Of a stretch of 64,000 bases of DNA, positions 33,387 through 42,725 are shown in pieces. Location: positions 1 to 64,000 of the forward strand of contig NZ_FWFY01000004.1 of assembly GCF_900172345.1 (NCBI RefSeq). The letters are read 5' to 3'. This stretch comes from Limimaricola soesokkakensis (lineage in GTDB: Bacteria > Pseudomonadota > Alphaproteobacteria > Rhodobacterales > Rhodobacteraceae). Positions within the stretch are counted from its first letter, which is position 1, and each line of letters starts with the position of its first letter. Below the pieces are notes generated by a model. The model did no database searches. It was not told the origin of the DNA and saw only the letters and a list, made by a program, of their open reading frames with translations. A program made the position numbers and the translations under genes.

Positions 33387-35333
33387 CTACGGCTGTTTGC
33401 TACTAGTAGCCTCACGAATGGCGGCCTGAAGCTGTTCCATGGAGAATGGCTTCATAAGCTTCGGCAGGTTCGCGCAGGTGCTGTCGTTCGGCAGTTCGAG
33501 AAAGCCGGTCGCGAGAACTACCTGCAAGCCGGGGTGACGCTCACGAGCGGCATCCGCGAGCTCTGCGCCACTCATCTGCGGCATCGCATGATCCGTGAGT
33601 AGCAGGTCCACTTCGTGCTCATCGAGCTTGGCCAGCGCCTCGGCCCCACTGCTCGCCTCGATGACCTCATAGCCGAGATCCTCCAGCATGATGACGGTAT
33701 TCATCAGGACCAAGGCATCATCGTCGACGGCGAGCACGGTGAGGGGCGTGTCGACCGTGCCCTTGTCGGAGGTCTGGACCGAGGTGTCGGCCAGCTGTCC
33801 CTGCGGGGCTGAGGCTGCGGTGAACCACATCTCTACCGTCGTGCCCTCGCCCTTGGTGCTTTTCAGGACCAGGCGCCCCCCGGACTCTTCCAGCAGCCCA
33901 TGAACCACCGAAAGGCCCAACCCCGTGCCCTTGCCGGGGCCCTTCGTCGTGAAGAACGGGTCGGCTGCCCGAGCGAGCGTCTCCTCGTCCATGCCCTCGC
34001 CGGTATCCGATATGGCAAGACAAACTCTCGGAGCCAACATCCGGTCCGTGCCATGAGCGGATGGAGCTTCCTCATGGGAGATCCGAATGCCGAGCAAACC
34101 ACCATCGGGCATGGCATCCCGCGCGTTCGTGGCGATGTTGAGCAGCGCCAGCTCGAGCTGCGCGGCGTCGACCATCACCGGCGGCACGGCGGGCTGTGCC
34201 GACAGCTCGATCCGGATGTCACGTCCCAGCGAAAGTTGCATGAGGTCCCGCAGCCCCTTCACAAGGCACGGCAGGTCCACGAGCTGTGGCTCCAGCGGCT
34301 GACGGCGGGCGAACGCCAGCAATCGGCCGGTCAAGGCCGAACCGCGCTGCGCGCCTTGCAGCGCGTTGTCGATGAGGCTGGCTATCTGGGGATTGTCCGG
34401 AAGGCGCCGCTGAAGCAACTCGAGACTGCCCGAGATGGCCATCAAGAGGTTGTTGAAGTCATGCGCGATGCCACCTGCCAGCTGGCCGAGCGCTTCCATC
34501 TTACGCGACTGAAGAAGCTCCTCGTGGGCAACCTCAAGCGCCTTCTGCGCGTCCCGCTTCTCAGTGATGTCGCGGGTCACCTTGGCAAAGCCGATCAGTT
34601 CGCCCTCATCGTCGTGGATGGCGTCCACGACCACGCTGGCCCAGAACCGCGTGCCGTCCTTGCGCACCCGCCAGCCCTCATGCTCGAACCGCCCTTCCTG
34701 TCTGGCGGTTTCGAGCGCGCGCGAAGGCAATCCGTCCTCGCGATCCTCTTCGGTATAGAAACGCGAGAAGTGCTCCCCGAGGATCTCCCATGGGGCATAG
34801 CCCTTGATCCGCTGCGCGCCGGCGTTCCAGCTGGCCACATGTCCCTTCGGATCGAGCATGTAGATCGCATAGTCAGTCACACCCTGCACCAGGAGGCGGA
34901 ACTGCTCCTGGCTTCGCCGCAGTTCCTCTTCCCGGGCGCGACGCTCGGTCAGATCACGCGTGATCTTCGCGAAGCCCAAAAGGTCCCCTGTGGGCGAGCG
35001 GATCGGATCGACGACCACATGCGCCCAGAAGCGGTGGCCGTCCTTGCGAACCCGCCAGCCCTCCCCCTCGTAGCGGCCGGCATTGGCAGCGGTTCTCAGG
35101 ACCTCTTCGGGAAGCCCTCTCGCCCGATCCTCCTCAGTATAGAAGCGAGAGAAATGCGCCCCCATGATCTCGGACGCCGTGTAGCCCTTGAAGCGCTCTG
35201 CCCCCGGGTTCCAGCTCGAGACGTGACCCGCGGAATCCAGCATGTAGATCGCATAGTCGGTGATCGCCTCGAGCAGAAGCCGATGACGTTCGTCTTCGCT
35301 GACCGGAATCGCCACGGCTTCAGTCACGCGCAT
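33387..35333 (-). CDS. Hybrid sensor histidine kinase with duplicated PAS domains and C-terminal receiver
   Basis: 648 residues. Two highly similar PAS/PAC units are in tandem (about 20-135 and 145-260). Both carry YAIYMLD, HFSRFYTEEDR and WRVRKDG-x-RFWA, pointing to internal duplication. The HisKA motif is QLAGGIAHDFNNLLMAISGS. The ATPase shows ALLNIATNARDAMPDGG and GKGTGLGLSVVHGLL. The C-terminal receiver has VLAVDDDALV, Asp in LLLTDHAMPQMSG and Lys in LMKPFSMEQL. It resembles PAS-hybrid kinases in which the receiver modulates phosphoflow. Confidence 0.9.
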   Translation of the reverse strand: MRVTEAVAIPVSEDERHRLLLEAITDYAIYMLDSAGHVSSWNPGAERFKGYTASEIMGAHFSRFYTEEDRARGLPEEVLRTAANAGRYEGEGWRVRKDGHRFWAHVVVDPIRSPTGDLLGFAKITRDLTERRAREEELRRSQEQFRLLVQGVTDYAIYMLDPKGHVASWNAGAQRIKGYAPWEILGEHFSRFYTEEDREDGLPSRALETARQEGRFEHEGWRVRKDGTRFWASVVVDAIHDDEGELIGFAKVTRDITEKRDAQKALEVAHEELLQSRKMEALGQLAGGIAHDFNNLLMAISGSLELLQRRLPDNPQIASLIDNALQGAQRGSALTGRLLAFARRQPLEPQLVDLPCLVKGLRDLMQLSLGRDIRIELSAQPAVPPVMVDAAQLELALLNIATNARDAMPDGGLLGIRISHEEAPSAHGTDRMLAPRVCLAISDTGEGMDEETLARAADPFFTTKGPGKGTGLGLSVVHGLLEESGGRLVLKSTKGEGTTVEMWFTAASAPQGQLADTSVQTSDKGTVDTPLTVLAVDDDALVLMNTVIMLEDLGYEVIEASSGAEALAKLDEHEVDLLLTDHAMPQMSGAELADAARERHPGLQVVLATGFLELPNDSTCANLPKLMKPFSMEQLQAAIREATSSKQP

Positions 35334-35590
35334 CTCCCCGGAATCGTTGGAGCACCACGATTGTCCGCGAAGCGCTCCGATAGACTATGGCACCTGACAT
35401 GTTGCAGCGCATCGGTAGCGGCGTCCAGCACACCAATTCAGGCAACTGGAGCTCGTTCAAAGGAGAGTCCTCAGGGGGCAATGACACGTTTGCACGATCC
35501 CGTTGCCGCACTGACCTGAAAATCAAGTTTGATGCATTGAGACTGCTCTTCGCCGGGAATGACCATTGAGCCAATGTGCGGCGAAAGTCC

Positions 35591-35835
35591 GCTTCCCGCC
35601 GTTCTTACCCGTAGCTTGGCAGGCATAGCACCTATCAAGCGCTCGCAGCGAAGGGTGGGAATGTCCGTTCAGGGGATCTCAGTCCGGGCTGCGGCAACGG
35701 TCCGGGATTTACTGTTCATCACGTCCCCTTCGCCGACTCCAGCCAGTGAGGTCATCTCTTACAAATAGCCTTCGAGTGCTGCTTTCGAATGGTCGGATGC
35801 ACTGTGGCACAGCCTGTGACACAGAAGGCGTTTTG
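35591..35835 (+). repeat. 245-bp direct repeat, right copy
   Basis: Same orientation and near identity to 1768-2012, with weaker similarity continuing to about 35929. In this copy the AT-rich tail leads into the putative metalloprotease gene at 35913. The flank 35334-35590 shows no gene; it is the upstream region of the hybrid kinase. Confidence 0.9.
35802..35824. promoter_or_regulatory. Tandem perfect palindromes CTGTGGCACAG / CTGTGACACAG
   Basis: Both 11-bp units are perfect dyads around a single central base and are 12 bases apart, so they face the same side of the helix after slightly more than one turn. They lie about 90 bases before the gene at 35913 and within the direct repeat. Confidence 0.45.
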
Positions 35836-35912
35836 TTTACCCGGCAGTTGACGCCATATACTTCCTTATTCCTTATTCCGTATTCTAATTGAAATAAGTA
35901 TCTTAGATCAGA

Positions 35913-36536
35913 GTGATACCCTTTTCACGAGCTGCCAGAGGAGGAGGATGTGCTCAGGTTCCTGGGGACGGGCTTTTGGCGGCCACCGCAAGCGTTGCAG
36001 GCGAGGAAGAGACCGTCTGCCAGACTGCGGATCTTATCGTCGAAGGTGGGATGTCAATGTCTCGGGGCCGCATCTGCCGGATTGCCGCCCGTGAGATTCC
36101 AAAGCTTGCGGCCTGCAATGTTGCCGTGCCCGAGGGGGTCACGCTCAGGTCCGTGGATCCTCCTCCTAAGCCTTGCTTGGGCATCTTCCATTGCGGCGAA
36201 GCGCTCATCCGCTTGCTGTCGCCGGGGCTCATGGCCAAGCGCCGCGATCCGGACCGCGCCTTTGCCAGCGTACCGGATGAGCCCTGTTTCGATAGCGTGG
36301 TCGTACACGAATTGACGCACGCGGCCTACGACAGTGCAGAATGCCCATTCGTCGATTGCCCGGCAACGGCCGAATACGCCGCTTATGCGACGCAGGTTCG
36401 GTCGCTGCCGGCCGAGGCGCGCGAGGCATTCGAGGCAACCTCCGCCTTCGACCACTGTGTCTCACGGGATTACGGCTGCCAGCTCATTGGACGGATCATG
36501 GGCGGCGCGGCATTCATTGATAGGGAATGCTTCTGA
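35913..36536 (+). CDS. Putative secreted zinc metalloprotease-like protein (HELTH), signal region probably frameshifted
   Basis: 207 residues as read. The motif VVVHELTHAAYD gives HExxH at residues 132-136, and Glu154 (TAEYAAYATQ) is a plausible third zinc ligand 18 residues on, as in gluzincins. Nine or more Cys residues suggest disulfides outside the cytosol. A signal-like stretch LLAATASVAG (21-30) lacks a proper start. A convincing n-region (VLRFLGTG, from the GTG at 35948) lies in another frame just before it, so a one-base shift near 35970 probably broke the signal peptide or reflects a sequence error. The family is uncharacterized; activity is inferred. Confidence 0.55.
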   Translation: MIPFSRAARGGGCAQVPGDGLLAATASVAGEEETVCQTADLIVEGGMSMSRGRICRIAAREIPKLAACNVAVPEGVTLRSVDPPPKPCLGIFHCGEALIRLLSPGLMAKRRDPDRAFASVPDEPCFDSVVVHELTHAAYDSAECPFVDCPATAEYAAYATQVRSLPAEAREAFEATSAFDHCVSRDYGCQLIGRIMGGAAFIDRECF

Positions 36537-36594
36537 CGAGGGTGTCGGACTGAAGGGTTCCCCGATCCCTATACGGGATCTGGTGCTTTCCAAG

Positions 36595-36780
36595 CTACTC
36601 TTGGCTCCCGCCGATCGCGGTGAGAGGTAGGATACCACTGCCCGGCCCGGCGTTCATGAACAGCGGAGGGAACCGCCAGTTGTGGCTCCAGCAGATGAAT
36701 GACGTCATCTCGTCGCCAGCCAGCCGGTCGTTGACGATGCGGTAGATGTCGACGCTGGTTGGGTCGGACCTGCGCCGGGG
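36595..36780 (-). pseudogene. C-terminal gene fragment, unidentified
   Basis: A minus-strand frame without a start reads VDIYRIVNDRLAGDEMTSFI and then CWSHNWRFPPLFMNAGPGSG before a TAG at 36595. It looks protein-like (aromatic-rich, no repeats) but I do not recognize it. It is cut off toward the FNR-like box at 36785. With its neighbours it explains part of the gap 36537-36963. Confidence 0.35.
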
Positions 36781-36784
36781 TCGT

Positions 36785-36798
36785 TTGACCTAGATCAA
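36785..36798. promoter_or_regulatory. FNR/FnrL box (TTGACCTAGATCAA)
   Basis: TTGAC-N4-ATCAA matches the FNR consensus TTGAT-N4-ATCAA with one change. It lies 165 bases before the ABC exporter ATPase start, on the only long gap ahead of that operon. Confidence 0.6.
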
Positions 36799-36963
36799 CG
36801 CGGCCTCGAGCCGATGGCCGCAGCATCGGGCGAGACACTGGTTCAGCCGCGAAGCCCGTGATGAGGGGTGACGTCGTGGCGGGCGAAACGCCCGCGGGGC
36901 GGAACGAGCGTTAGGCGCCTCTCGAAGAAGGAGTTCGGCGCGCGCTCGGAACAGGGGGCCCGG

Positions 36964-37758
36964 ATGCCCATGGATCATCTCGGCGACCGACAGCGCAACC
37001 TCTCGGCGGGGCCGAAGACCGGCGCGCCGACCGATGACGCAGGCACGGGCAGCTTGGCCGCGTTCCGCACCGAGGGGCTGAGCAAGACCTACGGCGCCGG
37101 CGGGCCGAACGAGGTCCGCGCGCTCGACGGCGTCGATCTGGAACTGCCGAGCGAGGAGCTCGTGGTGCTTCTCGGCCCGTCGGGCAGCGGCAAGTCCACC
37201 CTGCTCAACATCCTCGGCGGGCTGGACCACGCGACGCGCGGGACCGCATGGTTCCGGGACATGGAGCTGACCGCGATGACCGAGCGGCAGCTCACCCGCT
37301 ACCGGCGCGATCATGTCGGCTTCGTGTTTCAGTTCTACAACCTCGTGGCCAGCCTCACCGCCCGCGAGAACGTCGAGCTGGTCACCGACATCGCCGCGGA
37401 TCCCATGCCTGCCGCCGAGGCCCTGTCGCTGGTCGGGCTCGACGCGCGGCTCGATCACTTCCCCGCCCAGCTCTCGGGCGGCGAGCAGCAGCGCGTCGCC
37501 ATCGCGCGGGCCATCGCCAAGCGCCCCGAGGTGCTGCTCTGCGACGAGCCGACCGGCGCGCTGGACAGCCGCACCGGGGTCGCGGTGCTGTCGGCGCTCG
37601 AAGCGGTCAACGCCCGTTTCGGGACCACCATCCTCGTCATCACCCACAACTCCGACATCGAACGCATGGCGCATCGGGTGATCCGTTTCCAGGACGGCCG
37701 GGTCATCGACATCGCGCGCAACCCCGACCGCGTCGCGGCCGAGGGCATCCGATGGTGA
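36964..37758 (+). CDS. ABC exporter ATPase (MacB/LolD type)
   Basis: 264 residues from the ATG at 36964 with AGGGGG upstream. Walker [11 protein letters not shown]-loop VFQFYNLV, signature [15 protein letters not shown], Walker [13 protein letters not shown] and H-loop VITHNSDI. A 45-residue polar N-terminal extension precedes the ATPase fold. This subfamily powers mechanotransmission exporters with FtsX-type permeases, which is what follows (7-base overlap). Confidence 0.9.
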   Translation: MPMDHLGDRQRNLSAGPKTGAPTDDAGTGSLAAFRTEGLSKTYGAGGPNEVRALDGVDLELPSEELVVLLGPSGSGKSTLLNILGGLDHATRGTAWFRDMELTAMTERQLTRYRRDHVGFVFQFYNLVASLTARENVELVTDIAADPMPAAEALSLVGLDARLDHFPAQLSGGEQQRVAIARAIAKRPEVLLCDEPTGALDSRTGVAVLSALEAVNARFGTTILVITHNSDIERMAHRVIRFQDGRVIDIARNPDRVAAEGIRW

Positions 37759-40121
37759 GAGCGCGCGCCATCGACCGCAAGCTGCTTCGCGACCTGCGCC
37801 GGCTGTGGTCCCAGGTCACGGCGATCGCGCTCGTGCTGGCCTGCGGCGTGGCGATCCTGCTGACCGCCTTCGGCATGATCCGGGCGCTGGAAACCACGCT
37901 CGACGACTATTACGGCCGCCAGCGCTTCGCCGAGATGTTCGCCTCGGTCCGCCGCGCGCCCGGCGAGTTGGTCGAGGAGATACGCGCGATCGAGGGCGTT
38001 CGCTCTGCCGAGGTGCGAAAGGTCGGTCCGGTCACGCTCGACCTGCCGGATCGACCGGCGCCGGGTTCGGGCCGGCTGTTGTCCCTGCCAGCCGGTGCGC
38101 CGCTTCTGAACGCGCCCCTGCTGGTCTCGGGGCGGATGCCGGACCCCGACAGCGACCGCGAAGTCGCCGTCAACGCCCGCTTCGCTCAGGCCAATGGCTT
38201 TCGCCCCGGCGATAGCTTTGCGGCGATCGCCAATGGACAGCGGCTCGACCTGATCATCACCGGCACGCTGCGTAGCCCGGAATTCCTCTACAGCCTGCCC
38301 CCCGGCGGGCTGATGCCCGACGATGCGGGGTTCGCGATCATCTGGATGCCGGAACGAGCCGCCGGCGCGGTGCTCGACCTCGAAGGTGCCATCAACGACG
38401 TCGCCCTGACCCTGCACGCGACCGCTGTCACGGCGGAGGTCGCGGACCGGGTCGATGCGCTGCTCGCCCCTTGGGGTGGCACCGGCAGCCGGCTGCGCGA
38501 CCAGCATCCAAGCCATGCCTTCATCGCCGCCGAACTCCAACAGCTGCGCAACATGACCGTCGTGCTGCCGCCGATTTTCTTCGTGATCGCGGGCTTCCTG
38601 GTCAACATGCTCTTGGGCCGGATCGTGGCGTTGGAGCGCGCCGAGATCGGGCTGCTCAAGGCGGTCGGCTACCGCAAGTCGGAGATCGCGCTGCATTACT
38701 TGCTTCTCGCGATGCTGGTGGCCTGCATCGGTATCGCGATCGGCTGGCTCGCCGGAAGCTGGCTGGCGGGCGGCATGGCCCGGATCTATGCCCGGTTCTT
38801 CGATTTTCCGTGGCTGATCCGACCAGATGGTTTCGACGTCTACGCGATTTCGGGGCTCCTGGCCCTCGTGGTGGCCGGGCTGGGGGCCGCGCGGGCCGCG
38901 CTGACCGCGGCGCGACTGGCCCCGGCGGTGGCAATGGCCCCGCCCGCGCCACCGAATTTCGGCAAGGGGCCGTTCGACCGGCTGGCGGCCGGGCGCTGGC
39001 TCTCGCAGCCGGCGAAGATGGTGCTGCGCGGGCTGCTGCGCTGGCCGGTCCGTGCCGCGATGACGATGCTGGGGCTCTCCGCCGGGGTCGCGATCCTCGT
39101 CGCCTCCAGCTTCATGATCGACGCGATGGACGTGGTGATGGACAGCGCCTTCTACCGGGCGAACCGCCAGCACGCGACGCTGGTCCTTGGCGCGGAAGCG
39201 CCGGCCGAGGCGGCTCTGCAGGCCCGTGCCCTGCCCGGCGTTCTCCGGGTGGAGCCGCAGTTCGATCTCGCCGTGACGCTGCGCAACGGGCATTTGTCCA
39301 AGCGCCTTTCGATCACCGCCCAGCCCCCCGACGGCGATCTGGTCCGGATCCTCGACACCGAGGGCCGGGTCGTCGCCGCCCCGGAGACGGCGCTGATGCT
39401 GTCGCGCCAGCTGGCCGATCAGCTGCAGGTCGGACCGGGCGACGTGGTCGAGGTCGAGGTCGCCGGGGACCGGGAGCGCGACTTCCGGGAGCCGGTCGCG
39501 GCGGTGACGCGCCAATATCTCGGCCTCGGGGCCTATATGGACCACGACGCGCTCGCGGCGCGGCTGGGCCGGGCACCGCAGGTCACGGCCCTGCATCTGG
39601 CGCTGGACCCCGCCGCGTTGCCCGAGTTCCAGGCGGCGCTCAAGACTCTGCCGACGCTGGCGGCGAGCGTCATGCTGACCGGGGTCCGCGACAGCTTCCG
39701 CGAGACGATCCGGCAGAACATCCGCTGGAACACGATCTTGTTCCTGACGATCTCCGGGCTGATCACGGCCGGCGTCGCCTATAATGGCGCCCGCATCCAG
39801 CTCTCGGAGCGGGCGCGCGAGCTGGCCAGCCTGCGCATCCTCGGCTTCACCCGCACCGAGGCGGCGTCGATCCTGCTCGGCGAGACCGCCGTACTGGCGC
39901 TTCTGGCGCAGCCGCTGGGCTGGGGGATCGGTGCGCTGATCGCGCAGGGCATGGTCTCGGGCTTCGACAGCGACCTCTACCGGATTCCACTGGTGCTGAC
40001 CCCGGCCAATTTCGCGCGCGCGAGCCTGCTGACGCTGACCGCGATCCTGGCCGCCGCGCTGCTGGTCCGGCGGCGTTTCGACCGGCTGGATCTTCTGGAC
40101 GTCCTCAAGACGAGGGAATGA
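37752..40121 (+). CDS. ABC exporter permease (FtsX/MacB family, duplicated core)
   Basis: 789 residues from the ATG at 37752, overlapping the ATPase stop. One N-terminal membrane segment (about 20-40) precedes a periplasmic domain. Then come two FtsX units, each with three helices ([55 protein letters not shown]; and the C-terminal set [47 protein letters not shown]). No catalytic site; it moves lipids, lipoproteins or hydrophobic compounds. It works with the adaptor encoded next. Confidence 0.88.
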   Translation: MVRARAIDRKLLRDLRRLWSQVTAIALVLACGVAILLTAFGMIRALETTLDDYYGRQRFAEMFASVRRAPGELVEEIRAIEGVRSAEVRKVGPVTLDLPDRPAPGSGRLLSLPAGAPLLNAPLLVSGRMPDPDSDREVAVNARFAQANGFRPGDSFAAIANGQRLDLIITGTLRSPEFLYSLPPGGLMPDDAGFAIIWMPERAAGAVLDLEGAINDVALTLHATAVTAEVADRVDALLAPWGGTGSRLRDQHPSHAFIAAELQQLRNMTVVLPPIFFVIAGFLVNMLLGRIVALERAEIGLLKAVGYRKSEIALHYLLLAMLVACIGIAIGWLAGSWLAGGMARIYARFFDFPWLIRPDGFDVYAISGLLALVVAGLGAARAALTAARLAPAVAMAPPAPPNFGKGPFDRLAAGRWLSQPAKMVLRGLLRWPVRAAMTMLGLSAGVAILVASSFMIDAMDVVMDSAFYRANRQHATLVLGAEAPAEAALQARALPGVLRVEPQFDLAVTLRNGHLSKRLSITAQPPDGDLVRILDTEGRVVAAPETALMLSRQLADQLQVGPGDVVEVEVAGDRERDFREPVAAVTRQYLGLGAYMDHDALAARLGRAPQVTALHLALDPAALPEFQAALKTLPTLAASVMLTGVRDSFRETIRQNIRWNTILFLTISGLITAGVAYNGARIQLSERARELASLRILGFTRTEAASILLGETAVLALLAQPLGWGIGALIAQGMVSGFDSDLYRIPLVLTPANFARASLLTLTAILAAALLVRRRFDRLDLLDVLKTRE

Positions 40122-40125
40122 AACC

Positions 40126-41337
40126 ATGGCCCGCCCTATCCGCCTGATCGTCCTGTTTGCCATCCCGGCGCTGATCGTCGCGAGCCTCCTTTGGGTCGCG
40201 TTTCGACCGCTGCCCGTCACCGCCGAGCTGGTACCCGTGGCGCGCGGGCCAATGGAGGTCACGCTCGAGGTCGAGGGAAAGGCGCGGATCCGCGAGGTCT
40301 GGGAGGTCTCGGCACCGATCGCGGGCACGGCCCGGCGTTCGCCGGTCCGGGTCGGCGACCCGGTGGTGGCCGGCGAGACGCTGGTCGCCGTGGTCGAGCC
40401 GATCGAACCCAGCCTGCTCGACCGGCGCAGCCGGGTCGAGGCCGAGGCAGCCACGCATGAGGCCGAGGCCGCCTTCACCGCCGCCGAGAGCCGGTTGCAG
40501 CAGGCCCTGCAGGAGCTCAGCTACGCCAAATCGCGTCACGACCAGACCCGGACGCTGGTCGATCGCGGCGCCGCCCCGGCCGACCGGCTTGAGGAGGCGA
40601 CGCAGGCGCTCAAGGTCGCGCAGGCCGCCCGCGACACGGCGCTGTCGACACGCATCATGGCGCAGAGCGCGCTCGACCGGACCCGCGCCGCGTTGATCGG
40701 TCCCGGCGACGGGACCGGGGATGGCAGCGGCTGCTGCGTCGAGATCCGCGCCCCGGCCACCGGCGTCGTCCTCGCCATCGACCAGCTCAGTGCGCGGCCG
40801 GTCGCCGCCGGCGAGCGGCTGCTCGACATCGGCGATCCGAACGATCTGGAGATCGTCGCGGACCTGCTGTCGCGCGATGCCGTCCGCCTCCCCGAGGATG
40901 CCCTGGCCCATGTCGCGCGCTGGGGCGGGGCGAGCGAGCCGCCCGCCCATCTGCGCCGGATCGAACCATCGGCGCGGACCGAGGTCTCGGCGCTGGGGAT
41001 CGAAGAGCAACGGGTCGAGGCGATTTTCGATTTCACCGAGCCCGACGCACCGCCCGTCGGGCTCGGGGACGGCTATGCCCTGCGCTTGCGCATCGTGCTG
41101 TGGCGGTCTCCGGACGAGTTGCAGGTGCCGATCGCCGCGCTGTTTCGCGAGGGTCAGAACTGGGCGAGCTTCGTGGTCGAGGAGGGTCGCGCCCGCCGCG
41201 CCGTGCTGGAGATCGGCCAGCGCAACGACACGGCCGCGCAGGTGCTGGGCGGGCTGGAGATCGGTGACGTAGTCATCGCGCATCCCGGCGAGAAGATCGC
41301 CGAGGGCGTCGCGGTCCGGGCGGCCGAGCGCGAGTGA
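40126..41337 (+). CDS. HlyD/RND-type periplasmic adaptor of the ABC exporter
   Basis: 403 residues. An N-terminal membrane anchor (about 5-24) is followed by a split biotinyl-lipoyl domain (GKARIREVWEVSAPIAG and later CCVEIRAPATGVVLAI), a helical hairpin of about 100 residues (EAEAATHEAEAAFTAAESRL) and a beta-barrel. It bridges the permease to an outer-membrane channel or lipoprotein. It starts 4 bases after the permease stop. Confidence 0.85.
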   Translation: MARPIRLIVLFAIPALIVASLLWVAFRPLPVTAELVPVARGPMEVTLEVEGKARIREVWEVSAPIAGTARRSPVRVGDPVVAGETLVAVVEPIEPSLLDRRSRVEAEAATHEAEAAFTAAESRLQQALQELSYAKSRHDQTRTLVDRGAAPADRLEEATQALKVAQAARDTALSTRIMAQSALDRTRAALIGPGDGTGDGSGCCVEIRAPATGVVLAIDQLSARPVAAGERLLDIGDPNDLEIVADLLSRDAVRLPEDALAHVARWGGASEPPAHLRRIEPSARTEVSALGIEEQRVEAIFDFTEPDAPPVGLGDGYALRLRIVLWRSPDELQVPIAALFREGQNWASFVVEEGRARRAVLEIGQRNDTAAQVLGGLEIGDVVIAHPGEKIAEGVAVRAAERE

Positions 41338-41410
41338 CCCGGAGACCGCCGAGCCGACAGGCGCCGCGCCACCGCGGGGCGGCATCATATCGACCCGTGG
41401 CTCCCTTGCC

Positions 41411-41424
41411 TTGATCCAGATCAG
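41411..41424. promoter_or_regulatory. FNR/FnrL box (TTGATCCAGATCAG)
   Basis: TTGAT-N4-ATCAG, one change from the FNR consensus. It lies 188 bases before the STAS-MlaE start in a 275-base gap, suggesting oxygen-responsive control of the lipid-transport operon. Confidence 0.65.
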
Positions 41425-41612
41425 AGCCGGGTTGTCCACGGGCGGCGATACTCGCCCCACCTCCGCTGGAAAGGCCGCTCCATGATCCCCACCGCGATCG
41501 AATGCATAGCGGCGCGTCCCGTACCCCACACGGCTCGCCCCGTACCTGCTTCCCTGCGCCCGAGGGGCGCGGCTTGCCGGTCCGAGGCCCGCGCGTCGGG
41601 GTGGCCCGACCG

Positions 41613-42725
41613 ATGAGCATCAAGATCGGCACGACGGCCGGACAGCCAAAGATCGAAATCTCGGGCTCTCTCGGCCTGCCCGAACTGGAACAGGCCCGCC
41701 GTCGTTTCGCGCAGACCCCCTTCGCCCCCCATGCCACGCTTGATCTCTCGGCGCTGCAGCGCCTCGATTCCGCCGGCGCGTGGCTGCTGCTGACCGAACA
41801 GGCGCGGCTGCGGCAGGAGGGGACGGACCTCATCATCGCATCGGTGCCGCCACACGCCCTGCCACTCGTGGAGGTCGTACGCGCGAACCTCGCACGGGCC
41901 GAGCCCGCGACCCGGCCGCCGCTCACCGTCGCCGCGCTGCTCGACCGGCTCGGCAGGAAGGTCGCCGGCGGCGCTGCCTTCCTGCGCGACCTGCTGGGAT
42001 ATCTCGGGATCTTCACCGCACGGCTGCTCGGAGCGCTCCGGCGGCCACGCGGGTTTCACCTGACCTCGCTCGTGCATCACTGCGAGGAGGTCGGGCTGCG
42101 CGCGGTGCCGATCGTGGCGCTCATGGCATTCCTGATCGGCGTCGTGCTCGCCTTTCAGGGCGCGACCCAGCTACGTCCCTTCGGCGCGGAGATCTTCGTG
42201 GTCGAGCTGATCGCCATCTCGATCCTGCGCGAACTCGGCATCCTTCTCACCGCGATCATCGTCGCCGGGCGCACCGCCTCGGCCTTCACGGCGGCGATCG
42301 GCTCGATGAAAATGCGCGAGGAGATCGACGCCATGCTGACCCTGCGCATCGACCCGGCCAACGCGCTGATACTGCCGCGCATCCTGGCGCTGGTGATCAC
42401 GCTGCCGATCCTCGGGTTGGTGGCGGATCTGAGCGGTCTCCTGGGCGGTGCGCTCATGTCATGGGCCGAGCTCGGCATCTCGCCCGCGATGTTCCGCACC
42501 CGGCTGATCGAGGGCGTCGAGCCGATTCATGTCGTCGTCGGGCTGGTCAAGGCGCCGGTCTTCGCGCTGATCATCGGCATCGTCGGCTGCCGCGCCGGAA
42601 TGCAGGTCGGTAACAGCGCGGAATCGCTCGGGCGGATGACCTCCAGCGCCGTCGTCACCGCGATCTTCGCGGTAATCGTCATCGACGCGCTGTTCTCGAT
42701 CCTCTTCGCGCAGGTCGGCCTGTGA
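41613..42725 (+). CDS. STAS-fused MlaE-type lipid transport permease
   Basis: 370 residues from the ATG at 41613. The first about 100 residues form a STAS/MlaB-like domain (IEISGSLGLPELEQARRRF, TLDLSALQRLDSAGAWLLL). The MlaE permease follows, with AFLIGVVLAFQGATQLRPFG and ELGILLTAIIVAGRTASAFTA, characteristic of ABC phospholipid transporters. In Escherichia coli MlaB is a separate protein, while here it is fused. It couples to the MlaF ATPase and MlaD ring encoded next. Confidence 0.9.
   Translation: MSIKIGTTAGQPKIEISGSLGLPELEQARRRFAQTPFAPHATLDLSALQRLDSAGAWLLLTEQARLRQEGTDLIIASVPPHALPLVEVVRANLARAEPATRPPLTVAALLDRLGRKVAGGAAFLRDLLGYLGIFTARLLGALRRPRGFHLTSLVHHCEEVGLRAVPIVALMAFLIGVVLAFQGATQLRPFGAEIFVVELIAISILRELGILLTAIIVAGRTASAFTAAIGSMKMREEIDAMLTLRIDPANALILPRILALVITLPILGLVADLSGLLGGALMSWAELGISPAMFRTRLIEGVEPIHVVVGLVKAPVFALIIGIVGCRAGMQVGNSAESLGRMTSSAVVTAIFAVIVIDALFSILFAQVGL

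Noticed and set aside
33900-35519. A 539-codon plus-strand frame opposite the hybrid kinase
   Set aside because: Shadow of the PAS and kinase coding sequence.
37455-40478. A 1007-codon minus-strand open frame opposite the ABC exporter genes
   Set aside because: It is the antisense of the FtsX permease and adaptor in high-GC DNA. Its composition (Arg/Gln/Asp/Gly runs) is typical of shadow frames and the plus strand has clear motifs.
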